Assembly (NCBI RefSeq): GCF_000620505.1
Contig: NZ_KK211144.1
Span: 503,681-567,680 of the forward strand
Reading direction: 5' to 3'
Length of the DNA: 64,000 nt
Origin: Sulfitobacter sp. 20_GPM-1509m
GTDB lineage: Bacteria > Pseudomonadota > Alphaproteobacteria > Rhodobacterales > Rhodobacteraceae
The translations under genes were made by a program, and so were the position numbers. Shown one piece after another: positions 1-8,846 of this stretch (positions are counted from its first letter, which is position 1; every line of letters begins with the position of its first letter). Under the pieces are notes generated by a model. The model did no database searches. It worked only from the letters and a program-made list of their open reading frames with translations, and was not told where the DNA came from.

Positions 1-621
1 CATCCGTTCGGTGTGGTCGCGGGTCGCCTCGGTCTCGATCACCACGGTTTTGCCGGGGGCGTTCAGCCCGGCCAGCAGCACCGCCGATTTCACCTGCGCC
101 GAGGGCACAGGCACGACGTAGCGCACTGGCACAGGCTCGGCCGCGCCCACGATGGTCATGGGCAGACGCCCGCCCGAGCGGCCCACCGATTGCGTGCCAA
201 ACAAGGCCAGCGGATCGGTCACACGCGCCATCGGACGGCCGTTCAGGCTGGCATCGCCGGTAAACGTCGCGGAAATCGGCGAGGTCGCCATACAGCCCAT
301 GATCAACCGCACACCGGTGCCCGAGTTGCCACAGTCAATCACCTGATCCGGCTCGGCAAAGCCACCGACGCCGACGCCGTACACCGACCAGCTGCCGCCG
401 CCGTGATCCGTCACTTCGGCACCAAAGGCCCGCATCGCGCGGGCCGTGTCCAGCACGTCCTGCCCTTCAAGCAAACCGGTGATCGTGGTCTCGCCCACGC
501 TCATGGCACCCAGGATCAGCGAGCGATGCGAGATCGACTTGTCGCCCGGCACCTGCGCCGTTCCGGTCAGCGCACCGCAGGCGCGCGAGGTCATGGGGAT
601 GGGGGCACCGTGGCTGGACAT
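1..621 (-). CDS. aroA: EPSP synthase (3-phosphoshikimate 1-carboxyvinyltransferase), partial
   Basis: Sixth step of the shikimate pathway: transfers the enolpyruvyl group of PEP to shikimate 3-phosphate in the cytoplasm. Only the first 207 residues are inside the window; the C-terminal half runs off the left edge. The ATG at 621 opens [10 protein letters not shown]. The substrate-binding GDKSISHR lies at residues 26-33 and the GNSGTG glycine-rich loop at 98-103, followed by [14 protein letters not shown]. The overall pattern is closer to class II enzymes such as CP4 than to E. coli AroA, but the loop has Gly where CP4 has Ala100, so a glyphosate-sensitive enzyme is inferred. It diverges from the aldehyde dehydrogenase gene. 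Confidence 0.95.
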   Translation of the reverse strand, partial: MSSHGAPIPMTSRACGALTGTAQVPGDKSISHRSLILGAMSVGETTITGLLEGQDVLDTARAMRAFGAEVTDHGGGSWSVYGVGVGGFAEPDQVIDCGNSGTGVRLIMGCMATSPISATFTGDASLNGRPMARVTDPLALFGTQSVGRSGGRLPMTIVGAAEPVPVRYVVPVPSAQVKSAVLLAGLNAPGKTVVIETEATRDHTERM

Positions 622-736
622 GGCAATTCCTTGATTTCGTGTTCGCGCCAAGTCTTATCCGCTCGTTTCCGCGACGTCCATGCACGGAACATGCCCCAGC
701 CCCTCGCGTTGTGTCCCCAACAAGAAGGAGAGCTTC

Positions 737-2119
737 ATGACCCATTCATTCGACACCACGAACCCCGCCACCGGTGCCAAGATCGCCACACACACCTATC
801 TGGACGACGCGGAACTGGAATCGCGTATTCGCGCCTGCCACGCGGCATTCCGCGACTGGCGGCTAAAGTCGCACGACGACCGCGGCAAAGTGATCAAGGC
901 CATCGGCCAGGGGCTCCGCGACCGCAAGGACGAGCTGGCCGCTCTGATGACCCAAGAGATGGGCAAGCTGCTGAGCCAGTCCGAGCAGGAAATTGAGCTG
1001 TGCGCTGCCATCTGTGACTATACCGCCGAAAACGGTCCCAAGGTTCTGGCAAGCGAGGACCGCGACATCCAAAGCGGCAGCCGTGGCCGTGTGGTTCACG
1101 CACCCATCGGCATCGTCTATGGCATCCAGCCGTGGAACTTTCCTGCCTATCAGGTCGTGCGCTATTCCATCGCCAACCTGATGGCAGGCAACGGCGTGCT
1201 GCTGAAACACGCCTCGAACGTGGCCGGATCGGGCCAGATGCTGGATGAAATCTATGCGGATGCGGGCCTGCCCTCGGGCCTGTTCTCGGCGCTGATCATC
1301 AGCCACGACCAGTCCGACGCCGTGATCGAACACGAACTGGTGCGCGGCATCACCCTGACCGGCAGCCCCGCCGCAGGCCGCGACATTGCAGCCAAGGCGG
1401 GCAAGGTGCTGAAGAAAACCGTGCTCGAACTGGGGTCGAACGACGCCTACATCGTCATGGCGGATGCGGATGTCGAGAAAGCCGCGCAAATCTGTGCCAC
1501 GGGCCGGACCTATAACAACGGTGAAACCTGCGTGGCGGCCAAACGCTTTGTGGTCTCGGACGCGGTCTATGACGATTTCCGCGAGGCTTTCGTCAAGGCG
1601 ATGAAAGCCGTGACCTACGGCGATCCCACCAGCAAGGATGCCAAGATCGGCCCGATGGCCCGCAAGGACCTGCGCGACGATCTGCACAAGCAGGTGGAGC
1701 AATCGGTCGCAAAAGGTGCCGAAATCCTGTGCGGCGGTGAAATGCCCGACGGCGACGGGTACTTCTATCCCGCGACCGTTCTGGCAAACGTGCAGCCGGG
1801 CCAGCCTGCCTATGACGACGAATTGTTCGGCCCCGTCGCAGCGCTGATCCGCGCCAAGAACGACGAGGATGCCATGCGCATCGCCAACGACAGCAAGTTC
1901 GGACTGGGCGGCGGCATCATATCGCGTGATGTGAAACGTGCGCAGGAACTGGCCGAGGTCGAATTCGACACCGGCATGGTGTTCATCAACGGCTTTGGTC
2001 TGGCGACGCCGAACATGCCTTTCGGTGGCGTGAAGGATTCAGGCTATGGCCGCGAGCACGGCGGTTTTGGCATGCTGGAATTCACCAACGCCAAGGCTGT
2101 CCTGATCATGGACGAATAA
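737..2119 (+). CDS. NAD(P)-dependent aldehyde dehydrogenase, succinate-semialdehyde dehydrogenase (Sad/YneI) type
   Basis: Oxidises an aldehyde, probably succinate semialdehyde, to the acid. 460 residues, the short length typical of Sad/YneI rather than GabD (about 480). The catalytic Cys is at about 265 in NGETCVAAKR, the general-base Glu at about 231 in LELGSN, and the PWNFP cofactor-pocket motif at about 132. The start at 737 is chosen because AAGGAG lies 7 bases upstream; an earlier in-frame start at 680 has no such site. It is a single gene with no partner on the same strand; the substrate is inferred from family resemblance only. Confidence 0.85.
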   Translation: MTHSFDTTNPATGAKIATHTYLDDAELESRIRACHAAFRDWRLKSHDDRGKVIKAIGQGLRDRKDELAALMTQEMGKLLSQSEQEIELCAAICDYTAENGPKVLASEDRDIQSGSRGRVVHAPIGIVYGIQPWNFPAYQVVRYSIANLMAGNGVLLKHASNVAGSGQMLDEIYADAGLPSGLFSALIISHDQSDAVIEHELVRGITLTGSPAAGRDIAAKAGKVLKKTVLELGSNDAYIVMADADVEKAAQICATGRTYNNGETCVAAKRFVVSDAVYDDFREAFVKAMKAVTYGDPTSKDAKIGPMARKDLRDDLHKQVEQSVAKGAEILCGGEMPDGDGYFYPATVLANVQPGQPAYDDELFGPVAALIRAKNDEDAMRIANDSKFGLGGGIISRDVKRAQELAEVEFDTGMVFINGFGLATPNMPFGGVKDSGYGREHGGFGMLEFTNAKAVLIMDE

Positions 2120-2137
2120 CCACTGCTTGCAACGAAC

Positions 2138-2160
2138 TCGGGGGGCACTCTGCCCCCCCG
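2138..2160. terminator. Hairpin between convergent aldehyde dehydrogenase and trmB genes
   Basis: A perfect 10-bp stem (TCGGGGGGCA with TGCCCCCCGA) around a 3-base loop lies 18 bases after the dehydrogenase stop. On the plus strand it is followed within 9 bases by TTTTT, so it could work as an intrinsic terminator; the T run overlaps the end of trmB. Confidence 0.5.
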
Positions 2161-2164
2161 ATCC

Positions 2165-2866
2165 CTACTTTTTCCGAAACGTCAGATAATGCGGCACGCG
2201 CCCCTCGCGCAGTGCCTTCTTCTCGTAGCGTGTCGAAATCCAGTCATCCCACGCCACGCGCCAGTCGTCCGGCCCTTCGGCCAGCCATTCAAACCCGTGC
2301 CCCGGCACCTGCTCCAGCGTTTGCCGCACATAGTCGGGAATATCCGTCGCCACCCGAAAGATCGCGCCGGGTTTCAGCACGCGCACCAGCGGTTCCAGAT
2401 GCTCGGGCGTGACGAACCGGCGCCGGTGATGCCGCGATTTGGGCCAGGGATCGGGGTACAGCAGAAACGCACGGTCAATCGACGCCTCGGGCAGCACGTC
2501 GAACATATCGCGCACGTCGCCCGGATAGACCGCCAGATTGTCCACCTTGGCCTTGCGGATCTTGCCCAGCAACATCGCAACACCGTTGATGTAAGGCTCG
2601 CAGCCGATGATCCCCACCTCGGGGTTCTGCGCGGCCTGATGCACCATATGCTCGCCCCCGCCAAAGCCGATTTCCAGCCAGACAGGTTTGCCGCCGAACA
2701 ACCCCTGCAAATCCAGCGGCGTGCGGTCGGGGTTCACGTCCCAATCCACCAGCCCCGGCGACAGCGCAGCAAGGTCTTGGTCAAGATAGCCTTCCTGGCT
2801 CGACTTCAGGTGCTTGCCCTTGCGGCGGCCATAAAAGTTGCGGTGGGGGCGTTCTGGTGTGCTCAT
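2165..2866 (-). CDS. trmB: tRNA (guanine-N7-)-methyltransferase
   Basis: SAM-dependent enzyme that makes m7G at position 46 of tRNA. 233 residues, normal for the family. The SAM-binding loop IGFGGGEH is at about 79-86, and the family signature LLYPDPWPKSRHHRRR lies near 135-150, with the Asp-Pro-Trp catalytic/tRNA contact. The C-terminal STRYEKKALREGR is also typical. The start at 2866 gives MSTPERPHRNFYGRRKGKH, the usual basic N-terminus. It lies downstream of metK, the order often seen in Rhodobacterales, with one small plus-strand gene between them. Confidence 0.96.
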   Translation of the reverse strand: MSTPERPHRNFYGRRKGKHLKSSQEGYLDQDLAALSPGLVDWDVNPDRTPLDLQGLFGGKPVWLEIGFGGGEHMVHQAAQNPEVGIIGCEPYINGVAMLLGKIRKAKVDNLAVYPGDVRDMFDVLPEASIDRAFLLYPDPWPKSRHHRRRFVTPEHLEPLVRVLKPGAIFRVATDIPDYVRQTLEQVPGHGFEWLAEGPDDWRVAWDDWISTRYEKKALREGRVPHYLTFRKK

Positions 2867-2967
2867 GGCGGCGGTTTAGCGCCAAGTTTCAAAATGCGCA
2901 ACGCAACGTATCGCTTCCCCGCAACGCGCGCGCTGCTAGCCTTGGGCACAGGAAAGAGGAGATCCCC

Positions 2968-3282
2968 ATGAGCCACGTCCACGTCGTTGCGGTCATCACC
3001 GCCAAATCGGGCCAGCGCGCCGACCTGCTGGAAAAATTCAACGCCAACGTGCCTGCCGTGCATGCCGAAGACGGCTGCATCAGCTACCGCGCCGTCACCG
3101 ACACCCCCGATGTGGGTCCGTTCCAGACACCCATAGGCGACGACACGTTCATGGTGATCGAGGAATGGGCCAGCCTTGATGCGCTGATGGCCCATGCGGT
3201 CGCGCCCCATATGAAAGACTATGGCAGGGCGACAAAGGACATGATCGCCGACCGCAAGATCCACGTCCTCAGCCCCAGTTGA
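2968..3282 (+). CDS. ABM-domain protein (putative quinol monooxygenase, YgiN-like)
   Basis: A 104-residue single-domain dimeric alpha/beta barrel of the antibiotic-biosynthesis-monooxygenase type. The usual pieces are seen: an N-terminal VHVVAVITAKSGQRADL strand/helix, a middle DGCISYRAVTD, and MVIEEWASLDALMAH near 68-82. Such proteins oxidise quinols or act as small-molecule monooxygenases without cofactors; the actual substrate is unknown. The ATG at 2968 follows AGAGGAGA. It is a lone gene between trmB and metK, reading into repeat copy A. Confidence 0.75.
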   Translation: MSHVHVVAVITAKSGQRADLLEKFNANVPAVHAEDGCISYRAVTDTPDVGPFQTPIGDDTFMVIEEWASLDALMAHAVAPHMKDYGRATKDMIADRKIHVLSPS

Positions 3283-3318
3283 ACGCACAAGGGCGGCACC
3301 ATCACCGGCACCGCCCCT

Positions 3319-3376
3319 TTCTTTTGGCCCCAAATATCCCGGGGGAGCGCCAAAGGCGCGCGGGGGCAGCGCCCCC
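3319..3376 (+). repeat. Dispersed element family 1, copy A
   Basis: Sense-strand blocks TTCTTTTGGC and AAATATCC separated by three variable bases (CCC), then a GC-rich segment holding GGGGGAGCGCC and GGGGGCAGCGCCCCC inverted repeats. It starts 36 bases after the stop of the ABM gene, in the convergent space with metK. Five other copies in the window share the same invariant blocks. Confidence 0.85.
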
Positions 3377-3406
3377 CGCTCATAAAAAACTTGGGCAGCG
3401 TCCCCC

Positions 3407-4588
3407 TTAGACGGCCGCTTTCAACGCCTCGACCAGATCGGTCTTTTCCCAGCTAAACCCACCATCCGCATCCGGCGCGCGGCCAAAGTGGCCATAGGCC
3501 GCCGTACGCTGGTAGATCGGTTTATTCAGGCTCAGGTGTTCGCGGATGCCGCGCGGGGTCAGATCCATGACCTTGTCGATGGCCGCTTCGATCGCTGCGG
3601 GCTTCACCGCCCCGGTGCCAAAGGTGTCGCAATAGATCGACAACGGCTTGCTGACGCCAATGGCATAGCTCAATTGAATCGTGCACTTTTCAGCCAGACC
3701 TGCCGCCACGACGTTCTTGGCCAGATAGCGCGCCGCATAGGCCGCTGAACGGTCAACCTTGGTCGGGTCTTTGCCCGAAAACGCGCCGCCGCCATGCGGG
3801 GCCGCACCGCCGTAAGTGTCCACGATGATCTTGCGCCCGGTCAGGCCCGCGTCGCCGTCGGGACCGCCGATGACAAACTTGCCCGTGGGGTTCACATGCC
3901 ATTCGGTGGCATCGGTCAGCCATCCATCGGGCAGCACTTCGGTGATGTACGGCTCCACGATGGCGCGGATGTCGGCGCTGGTCAGGTCGGGGTCCAGATG
4001 CTGCGTGGACAGTACCAGCGACGACACGCCCACCGGCTTGCCGTTCTCATAGCGTACGGAAAGCTGGCTTTTGGCATCGGGGCCAAGGGCCGGCTCGGTG
4101 CCGTCCTTGCGCACTTCGGCCAGGCGCTTCAGGATCGCGTGGGCATAGAGGATCGGCGCCGGCATAAGCGCGTCGGTCTCGTTGGTGGCGAAGCCAAACA
4201 TGATGCCCTGATCGCCTGCGCCCTCTTCCTTGTCCGTGGCCGCATTCACCCCTTGGGCGATATGCGCGGACTGTTCGTGCAGCAGGTTGGTGATCTCGCA
4301 GGTTTCCCAGTGGAACTTGTCCTGCTCGTAGCCAATGTCACGGATACAGTCGCGGGCGATGTCTTCGATCCGCACCATGTATTCGTGCAGTTTATCCTGA
4401 TCCGACAGGCCGATCTCGCCCCCGATGACCACGCGGTTGGTGGTGGCAAAGGTTTCGCAGGCGACACGCGCTTCGGGTTCTTCGGTCAGCAGCGCATCCA
4501 GAACAGCGTCGGAAATGCGGTCGCACACCTTATCAGGGTGTCCCTCGGAAACGGATTCCGAGGTGAAAATGTAATTCTGTCGGGACAT
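3407..4588 (-). CDS. metK: S-adenosylmethionine synthetase
   Basis: Makes SAM from methionine and ATP; cytoplasmic tetramer. 393 residues. Diagnostic segments are the N-terminal [16 protein letters not shown], the [10 protein letters not shown] hexapeptide region at about 120 and [19 protein letters not shown] at about 265-283. The start at 4588 (MSRQNYIF) is preferred over the in-frame ATG at 4609, because the upstream ATG lies inside the riboswitch and the GGAG at the riboswitch 3' end is spaced correctly for 4588. Expression is expected to fall when SAM or SAH binds the riboswitch and hides this ribosome-binding site. Confidence 0.97.
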   Translation of the reverse strand: MSRQNYIFTSESVSEGHPDKVCDRISDAVLDALLTEEPEARVACETFATTNRVVIGGEIGLSDQDKLHEYMVRIEDIARDCIRDIGYEQDKFHWETCEITNLLHEQSAHIAQGVNAATDKEEGAGDQGIMFGFATNETDALMPAPILYAHAILKRLAEVRKDGTEPALGPDAKSQLSVRYENGKPVGVSSLVLSTQHLDPDLTSADIRAIVEPYITEVLPDGWLTDATEWHVNPTGKFVIGGPDGDAGLTGRKIIVDTYGGAAPHGGGAFSGKDPTKVDRSAAYAARYLAKNVVAAGLAEKCTIQLSYAIGVSKPLSIYCDTFGTGAVKPAAIEAAIDKVMDLTPRGIREHLSLNKPIYQRTAAYGHFGRAPDADGGFSWEKTDLVEALKAAV

Positions 4589-4592
4589 GAAG

Positions 4593-4637
4593 TGCTCCAT
4601 TGAAATCATGTGTCACGCCAGGAAGCCGTTGTGACAC
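4593..4637 (-). ncRNA. SAM/SAH riboswitch upstream of metK
   Basis: In RNA orientation GUGUCAC, then AACGGCUUCCUGGC, then the complementary GUGACAC, a short linker and AUGGAGCA. This matches the published SAM/SAH class: a short hairpin whose loop forms an H-type pseudoknot with the downstream GGAGCA, which is also the metK Shine-Dalgarno. The last base is 4 bases before the metK ATG at 4588. The class is described almost only upstream of metK in Rhodobacterales. No transcription terminator is visible, so translational control is inferred. Confidence 0.93.
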
Positions 4638-4649
4638 GTCCTGTCCGGT

Positions 4650-6143
4650 TTATGGACGACGACGGGGTGCGTCAATCGAAATGCGGCGTGCCAAAAGGAC
4701 GCCCCACCCCAAGAGCAACACAATCAACAGCGGCATATCGCCGGTGCGTGCATAGAATGTCGGCGCCAAAGGTGCAGGCAAGGCGGCGTCCACATGACCT
4801 GCCACGCCCAGGGGAAGGCTGTTCAGCACCTGACCACGCGGACCGATCATCGCGGAAATACCGGTGTTGGCCGCACGCGCCAGCGGCAGCCCCTGTTCAA
4901 TCGCCCGCATCCGCGCCTGCGCGAGATGCTGCTGCGGACCTGCGCGCTGGCCGAACCATGCGTCATTGGTGATCTGGATCAGGAACGAAGGGCGGGTCGG
5001 CGCGGCGCCGACATCCTGCGCAAAGACCGCCTCGTAGCAGATCAGCGGCAGTGCCTGTCCCAGCGCGCCCAGGTCGATCATCCGCGGCCCCGGCCCTCGG
5101 CCGTATCCGCCCACCGCTTCGGCCAGACCGCGCAGGCCAAGCTTGGAAGCCAGATCGCTCAGCGGCATGTATTCTCCGAAGGGCACCAGGTGGTATTTGT
5201 CGTATGTGTCCGTCACCTGTCCGTTGCCGTCTACCACGACCAGCGAGTTATAGTACCAGTCCACATCGCGTCGCTGGATGCCCAGCACCACCGGTGCACC
5301 ACGCGCCGCGATGGCAATCTCGTCAAAGACCGGCTGGGCGTATTCCAGCAGATACGGCACGGCAGTTTCCGGCCAGACCACCAGATCGGGTTGCGGTTCG
5401 GCCGCCGTCGCCTCCAGCAGACGATTCATGAAAACCGGCAGTTTCTCGGGGTCGAATTTTTCTTCCTGCGGTGCATTGGGCTGCACCAGACGCACCATTT
5501 GGCCGGTCATCTGCGGCTTGGGCAAGCTCATCGGCCACAGGACAGCGGCCAGCGCCACCGCGGCAGGCGGCAGGACCAACAGCGGACGGTCGAACAACCA
5601 GACCAGCACCGCCGCCCCCGCGCACAGCAACAGCATCAGCCCATAGGGACCTACCCACGCCAGAGCCTGCGCAGCAGGTGTATCAAGCAGCCCTTGTGGC
5701 AACATGCCCCACGGAAATCCGGTGAACAGATAGCCGCGCCCCAGTTCGGCCAGCGGCCACAGCACCGCAAGGCCGATCACCCCCGCGCGCAGCCGCCGCG
5801 CCAGTGAGAAGGCGACGCCCCAGAATGCCGCCAAAAGTGCCGACATGCCCGCCAGCGCAAAGGGCGCCATCCAGCCGTCGCGGGCGGCATCGATCTGGAA
5901 CGGTTCGGTCAGCCAGGTCAGCGTCAGCACGAAATAGGCAAAGCCAATGACAAAGCCGACCAGCCCTGCCCGACCGGCGCGCGCGGCACCTGAGTAGAAC
6001 ACAAAGCTGACCAACAGCCCGAGCATCATCGGCAAAGGCAGATCGACCGGCGCCTGCCCCAGGGACATGACAGCCCCGCAGCCCAGCGCCAGCAAGACCC
6101 ACTGCCACACCGTGCGCGCCGCAAGCCATGCGGCAATCATCAT
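4650..6143 (-). CDS. lnt: Apolipoprotein N-acyltransferase
   Basis: Inner-membrane enzyme that adds the third acyl chain to the N-terminal Cys of lipoproteins. 497 residues: about six to seven hydrophobic helices in the first ~200, then a periplasmic nitrilase-like domain with the Glu-Lys-Cys triad in VVWPETAVPYLL, YDKYHLVPFGEY and LICYEAVF, and a final membrane helix near 475-490. Its ATG overlaps the corC stop (ATGA), so the two are co-translated. Its stop is only 12 bases before the metK riboswitch. Confidence 0.95.
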   Translation of the reverse strand: MMIAAWLAARTVWQWVLLALGCGAVMSLGQAPVDLPLPMMLGLLVSFVFYSGAARAGRAGLVGFVIGFAYFVLTLTWLTEPFQIDAARDGWMAPFALAGMSALLAAFWGVAFSLARRLRAGVIGLAVLWPLAELGRGYLFTGFPWGMLPQGLLDTPAAQALAWVGPYGLMLLLCAGAAVLVWLFDRPLLVLPPAAVALAAVLWPMSLPKPQMTGQMVRLVQPNAPQEEKFDPEKLPVFMNRLLEATAAEPQPDLVVWPETAVPYLLEYAQPVFDEIAIAARGAPVVLGIQRRDVDWYYNSLVVVDGNGQVTDTYDKYHLVPFGEYMPLSDLASKLGLRGLAEAVGGYGRGPGPRMIDLGALGQALPLICYEAVFAQDVGAAPTRPSFLIQITNDAWFGQRAGPQQHLAQARMRAIEQGLPLARAANTGISAMIGPRGQVLNSLPLGVAGHVDAALPAPLAPTFYARTGDMPLLIVLLLGWGVLLARRISIDAPRRRP

Positions 6144-7057
6144 GCGTCGTCGTCCTGCCCCGGCAGCCGCACCCGCAACCGTTTGATCCGGCGCGGATCA
6201 GCGTCGATCACTTCGAACTCTGGCCCTTCGGGGTGCACGACGACCTCGCCACGGGCAGGCACACGGCCGGCTAGCATAAAGACCAGCCCGCCCAGCGTGT
6301 CGATTTCCTCGGCGTCCACGTCCTCGTGGTCGGTCAGCGACTGGCCGATCTCGGTCTCGAAATCTTCGAGCGGGGTCTTGGCCAGCGCCAGATACCCGTC
6401 GCCTGCGGCATCAAGGTTGAAGAACTGGCCCTCGTCGACGTCGTGTTCGTCCTCGATCTCGCCGATGACCTGTTCGATCAGGTCCTCGATGGTCACAAGT
6501 CCGTCAACGCCGCCATATTCATCAATCACCAGCGCCATGTGCCGCCGTTCGGTCTGCATTTTGGTCAGCAGCACGCCGATGGTCATCGACGGCGGGACGA
6601 ACAGCAGCGGGCGAATCATGTCTTCGAGGATGAAATCCTTGCCCCGGTCGCCGTTGAATCCGTACAGCAGCGCCAGGTCCTTGAGGTGGGCAAAGCCCAT
6701 CGGCGTGTCCAGCGTGCCCTCGAACACAGGCAGACGGGTCATTCCGCTGTCCTTGAACACCTCGACCAGCTCGTCCAGCGAGATGGTGCTGGGCACCGCA
6801 ACGATATCGGCCTTGGGGATGGCCACATCTTCCACACGCATACGGCGCAGGTTGATCATGCCGTGCCCGCTGCGGCTGGGCGGCGTGTCGGAGACAGTGT
6901 CGGTATCACCGTTGTCGCCGTCAGAGGGGCTGAGCGCCTCGAATACGCGAGAGAGGAAACCGCCGGATTTCGGCGTGTCGGTCTGCGGGGGTTCTATGTC
7001 TGTCTCAGACTGCGCGCTTTGCGCTGCCTCAGACGATCCGTCGTCGTTGTCGCCCAT
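6140..7057 (-). CDS. CorC/HlyC-like CBS-domain protein
   Basis: Soluble CorC-type protein linked to divalent cation efflux or membrane function. 305 residues: an acidic N-terminus, two CBS domains at about 75-200 (including the MALVIDEYGGVDGLVTIEDLIEQVIGEI signature) and a C-terminal CorC_HlyC domain near 220-300. It has no DUF21 membrane domain. The start at 7057 (MGDNDDGSS) follows AAGGA; a longer frame to 7213 overlaps ybeY and has no such site. It sits between ybeY (16-base gap) and lnt (ATGA overlap), the usual alphaproteobacterial order. Confidence 0.88.
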   Translation of the reverse strand: MGDNDDGSSEAAQSAQSETDIEPPQTDTPKSGGFLSRVFEALSPSDGDNGDTDTVSDTPPSRSGHGMINLRRMRVEDVAIPKADIVAVPSTISLDELVEVFKDSGMTRLPVFEGTLDTPMGFAHLKDLALLYGFNGDRGKDFILEDMIRPLLFVPPSMTIGVLLTKMQTERRHMALVIDEYGGVDGLVTIEDLIEQVIGEIEDEHDVDEGQFFNLDAAGDGYLALAKTPLEDFETEIGQSLTDHEDVDAEEIDTLGGLVFMLAGRVPARGEVVVHPEGPEFEVIDADPRRIKRLRVRLPGQDDDA

Positions 7058-7073
7058 CGGGTCCTTATCCAGT

Positions 7074-7595
7074 TCAAGCAGAGGGATCTGCCAATTGCGG
7101 CGAGTATGGGTCATCGAGGCCCAGTTTGCCAAGTATTTCGACTTCCAGCCGTTCCATGACCGTGGCATCGCCGTCACGTATATGGTCATAGCCCAACAGA
7201 TGTAAAATACCATGCACGATCAAATGGGTTGCGTGATCCGGCAGGGATTTGCCGGCGGACGCGGCCTCTGCGGCACAGGTGTCATAGGCGATGGCGATGT
7301 CACCCAGCTCCAGCGTGCCGTCGGGATCGGGCTCGGGCGGCAACGGCGCGCCCCCTTCTGTCTCGGCCCCACGCTCGTCCGACGGCCAGCTGAGCACGTT
7401 GGTGGGCACCGGCTTGGCGCGGAAATCGGCGTTCAGTTCGGCGATACGCGCATCGTCGCAGGCAAGGATCGCGATTTCTGCGTCCGCGATACGCAGGTGT
7501 GCAAAGGTTGCCTGTGCCGCGCGATCGGCCAGCGCCTCAAGCCCCGCCTGTTCCCAGCGGGGGTCTTCCATGGCGATGTCGATCGTATGGTTCAC
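7074..7595 (-). CDS. ybeY: Endoribonuclease YbeY (rRNA maturation factor)
   Basis: Zinc-dependent RNase needed for 16S rRNA 3'-end maturation and ribosome quality control. 173 residues. The metal site is HLIVHGILHLLGYDH at about 124-138, the family hallmark with three His. The conserved TNVLSWPS segment is at about 65-72. It is followed 16 bases later by the CorC-like gene and preceded by phoH, the classical phoH-ybeY-corC-lnt arrangement. Repeat copy B lies in the 57-base gap between phoH and ybeY. Confidence 0.95.
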   Translation of the reverse strand: MNHTIDIAMEDPRWEQAGLEALADRAAQATFAHLRIADAEIAILACDDARIAELNADFRAKPVPTNVLSWPSDERGAETEGGAPLPPEPDPDGTLELGDIAIAYDTCAAEAASAGKSLPDHATHLIVHGILHLLGYDHIRDGDATVMERLEVEILGKLGLDDPYSPQLADPSA

Positions 7596-7603
7596 GTCGT
7601 ATT

Positions 7604-7649
7604 CCGGGGGCCAGCCCCCGGACCCCCGGGATATTTACGGCCAAAAGAA
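7604..7649 (-). repeat. Dispersed element family 1, copy B
   Basis: Read on the minus strand it begins TTCTTTTGGC, three variable bases, AAATATCC, then GGGGGTCCGGGGGCTGG with an inverted partner CCCCCGG. It begins 3 bases after the phoH stop, inside the phoH-ybeY intergenic space, so it would be transcribed within the operon. Confidence 0.85.
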
Positions 7650-7652
7650 GGA

Positions 7653-8687
7653 TCAGCCCGTTTGTGTGTCTGCCTCGTAGGCCTCGATGATCGCCGCCAC
7701 AAGGGGGTGGCGCACCACGTCTTTCGAGGTGAAGTAGTTGAAGCTGATCTTGGGGATGTTCTTGAGCAACCGTTCCGCGTCCTGCAGGCCCGATGCCTGA
7801 CCGCGCGGCAGGTCGATCTGGGTGCGGTCACCGGTGATGACCATGCGCGAGCCTTCGCCAAGGCGGGTCAGGAACATCTTCATCTGCATGGTCGTGGCGT
7901 TCTGCGCCTCGTCCAGTACAACAAAGGCGCGGGCCAGCGTGCGGCCCCGCATGAAGGCCAGCGGCGCAATCTCGATCTGTTTCTCTTCGATCAGCTTCGC
8001 CAGTTGCTTGCCCGGCAGAAAGTCGTTCAGCGCGTCGTAAAGCGGCTGCATGTAAGGGTCGACCTTGTCCTTCATGTCGCCGGGCAGATAGCCCAGTTTC
8101 TCGCCCGCCTCGACGGCGGGGCGGCTGAGGATGATCTTGTCCACATGACCGCCGATGAACATCGACACGCCCACAGCAACGGCCAGATAGGTCTTGCCCG
8201 TCCCCGCGGGGCCGATCCCGAAGGCCAGTTCGTTGTCGAACAGCGATTGCACATAGGCCTTTTGCGCCTCGGTGCGGGGTTCGACCGGTTTCTTGCGGGT
8301 CTTGATTTCGACCTTGTGACCGACGGGCATTTCCATCTGGTCGCCCAGCATCGGCCGACGCGCATCATCTGATCCGCCGCCCATACGCAATTCGCGGTCA
8401 ATGTCGCCGGTTTCAACCTCGCGCCCTGATTCAAGGCGCAGATAAAGCGCGTTCATCACCTCCAGCGCACGGGCACGGGAATCAGCGGGGCCGAGAATAG
8501 CCAGATGGTTGCCGCGCCGGACGATCTGCACCTCGAGCGCGGATTCGATGGCCGTGATATTGCGATCATAAGGACCACACAGGTCGATCAGCAATCTGTT
8601 GTCAGGGAATTCCACCAGCGTCTCGGTTGGTGGAGCGGTGTCAATCGGGGTTAGTGGGGCGCCTGTGGCCAATGCCTGCTCCTGCAT
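7653..8687 (-). CDS. phoH: PhoH family ATPase (YbeZ type)
   Basis: Cytoplasmic P-loop NTPase that partners YbeY in RNA metabolism. About 344 residues from the ATG at 8687 (MQEQALATG). Walker A GPAGTGKTYL is near 160, Walker B-like FVVLDEAQNA near 255, and MVITGDRTQIDLP near 285. The N-terminal KH-like segment VEFPDNRLLIDLCGPYDRNI is present. The start is uncertain: the frame stays open to 8756 and none of the candidate starts has a strong ribosome-binding site. First gene of the phoH-ybeY-corC-lnt set. Confidence 0.93.
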   Translation of the reverse strand: MQEQALATGAPLTPIDTAPPTETLVEFPDNRLLIDLCGPYDRNITAIESALEVQIVRRGNHLAILGPADSRARALEVMNALYLRLESGREVETGDIDRELRMGGGSDDARRPMLGDQMEMPVGHKVEIKTRKKPVEPRTEAQKAYVQSLFDNELAFGIGPAGTGKTYLAVAVGVSMFIGGHVDKIILSRPAVEAGEKLGYLPGDMKDKVDPYMQPLYDALNDFLPGKQLAKLIEEKQIEIAPLAFMRGRTLARAFVVLDEAQNATTMQMKMFLTRLGEGSRMVITGDRTQIDLPRGQASGLQDAERLLKNIPKISFNYFTSKDVVRHPLVAAIIEAYEADTQTG

Positions 8688-8783
8688 CAGGGGTCTGATG
8701 TAGCGTCGCAAGTTTGCACGGGCGGCGCAACTGTGACGGTTCGCTTTTTCCATCAATTTACAAGAAATTCACGCCGCCGATGG

Positions 8784-8818
8784 AAAAAGGGCCAGAGCGG
8801 ATTGCGCTCTGGCCCTTT
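8784..8818 (-). terminator. Intrinsic terminator after the two envelope-protein genes
   Basis: Perfect 11-bp stem (GGGCCAGAGCG with CGCTCTGGCCC, 8789-8815) around a 5-base loop. On the minus strand it is followed directly by TTTTT, so it ends transcription of the lipoprotein/OmpA pair before phoH. On the plus strand the tail is only TTT. Confidence 0.85.
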
Positions 8819-8846
8819 GAAATTCGGTTGCAGACGATGCGTCGCC

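Noticed and set aside
4589-4609. Earlier metK start at 4609
   Set aside because: It lies within the riboswitch; the GGAG of the pseudoknot strand fits the ATG at 4588.
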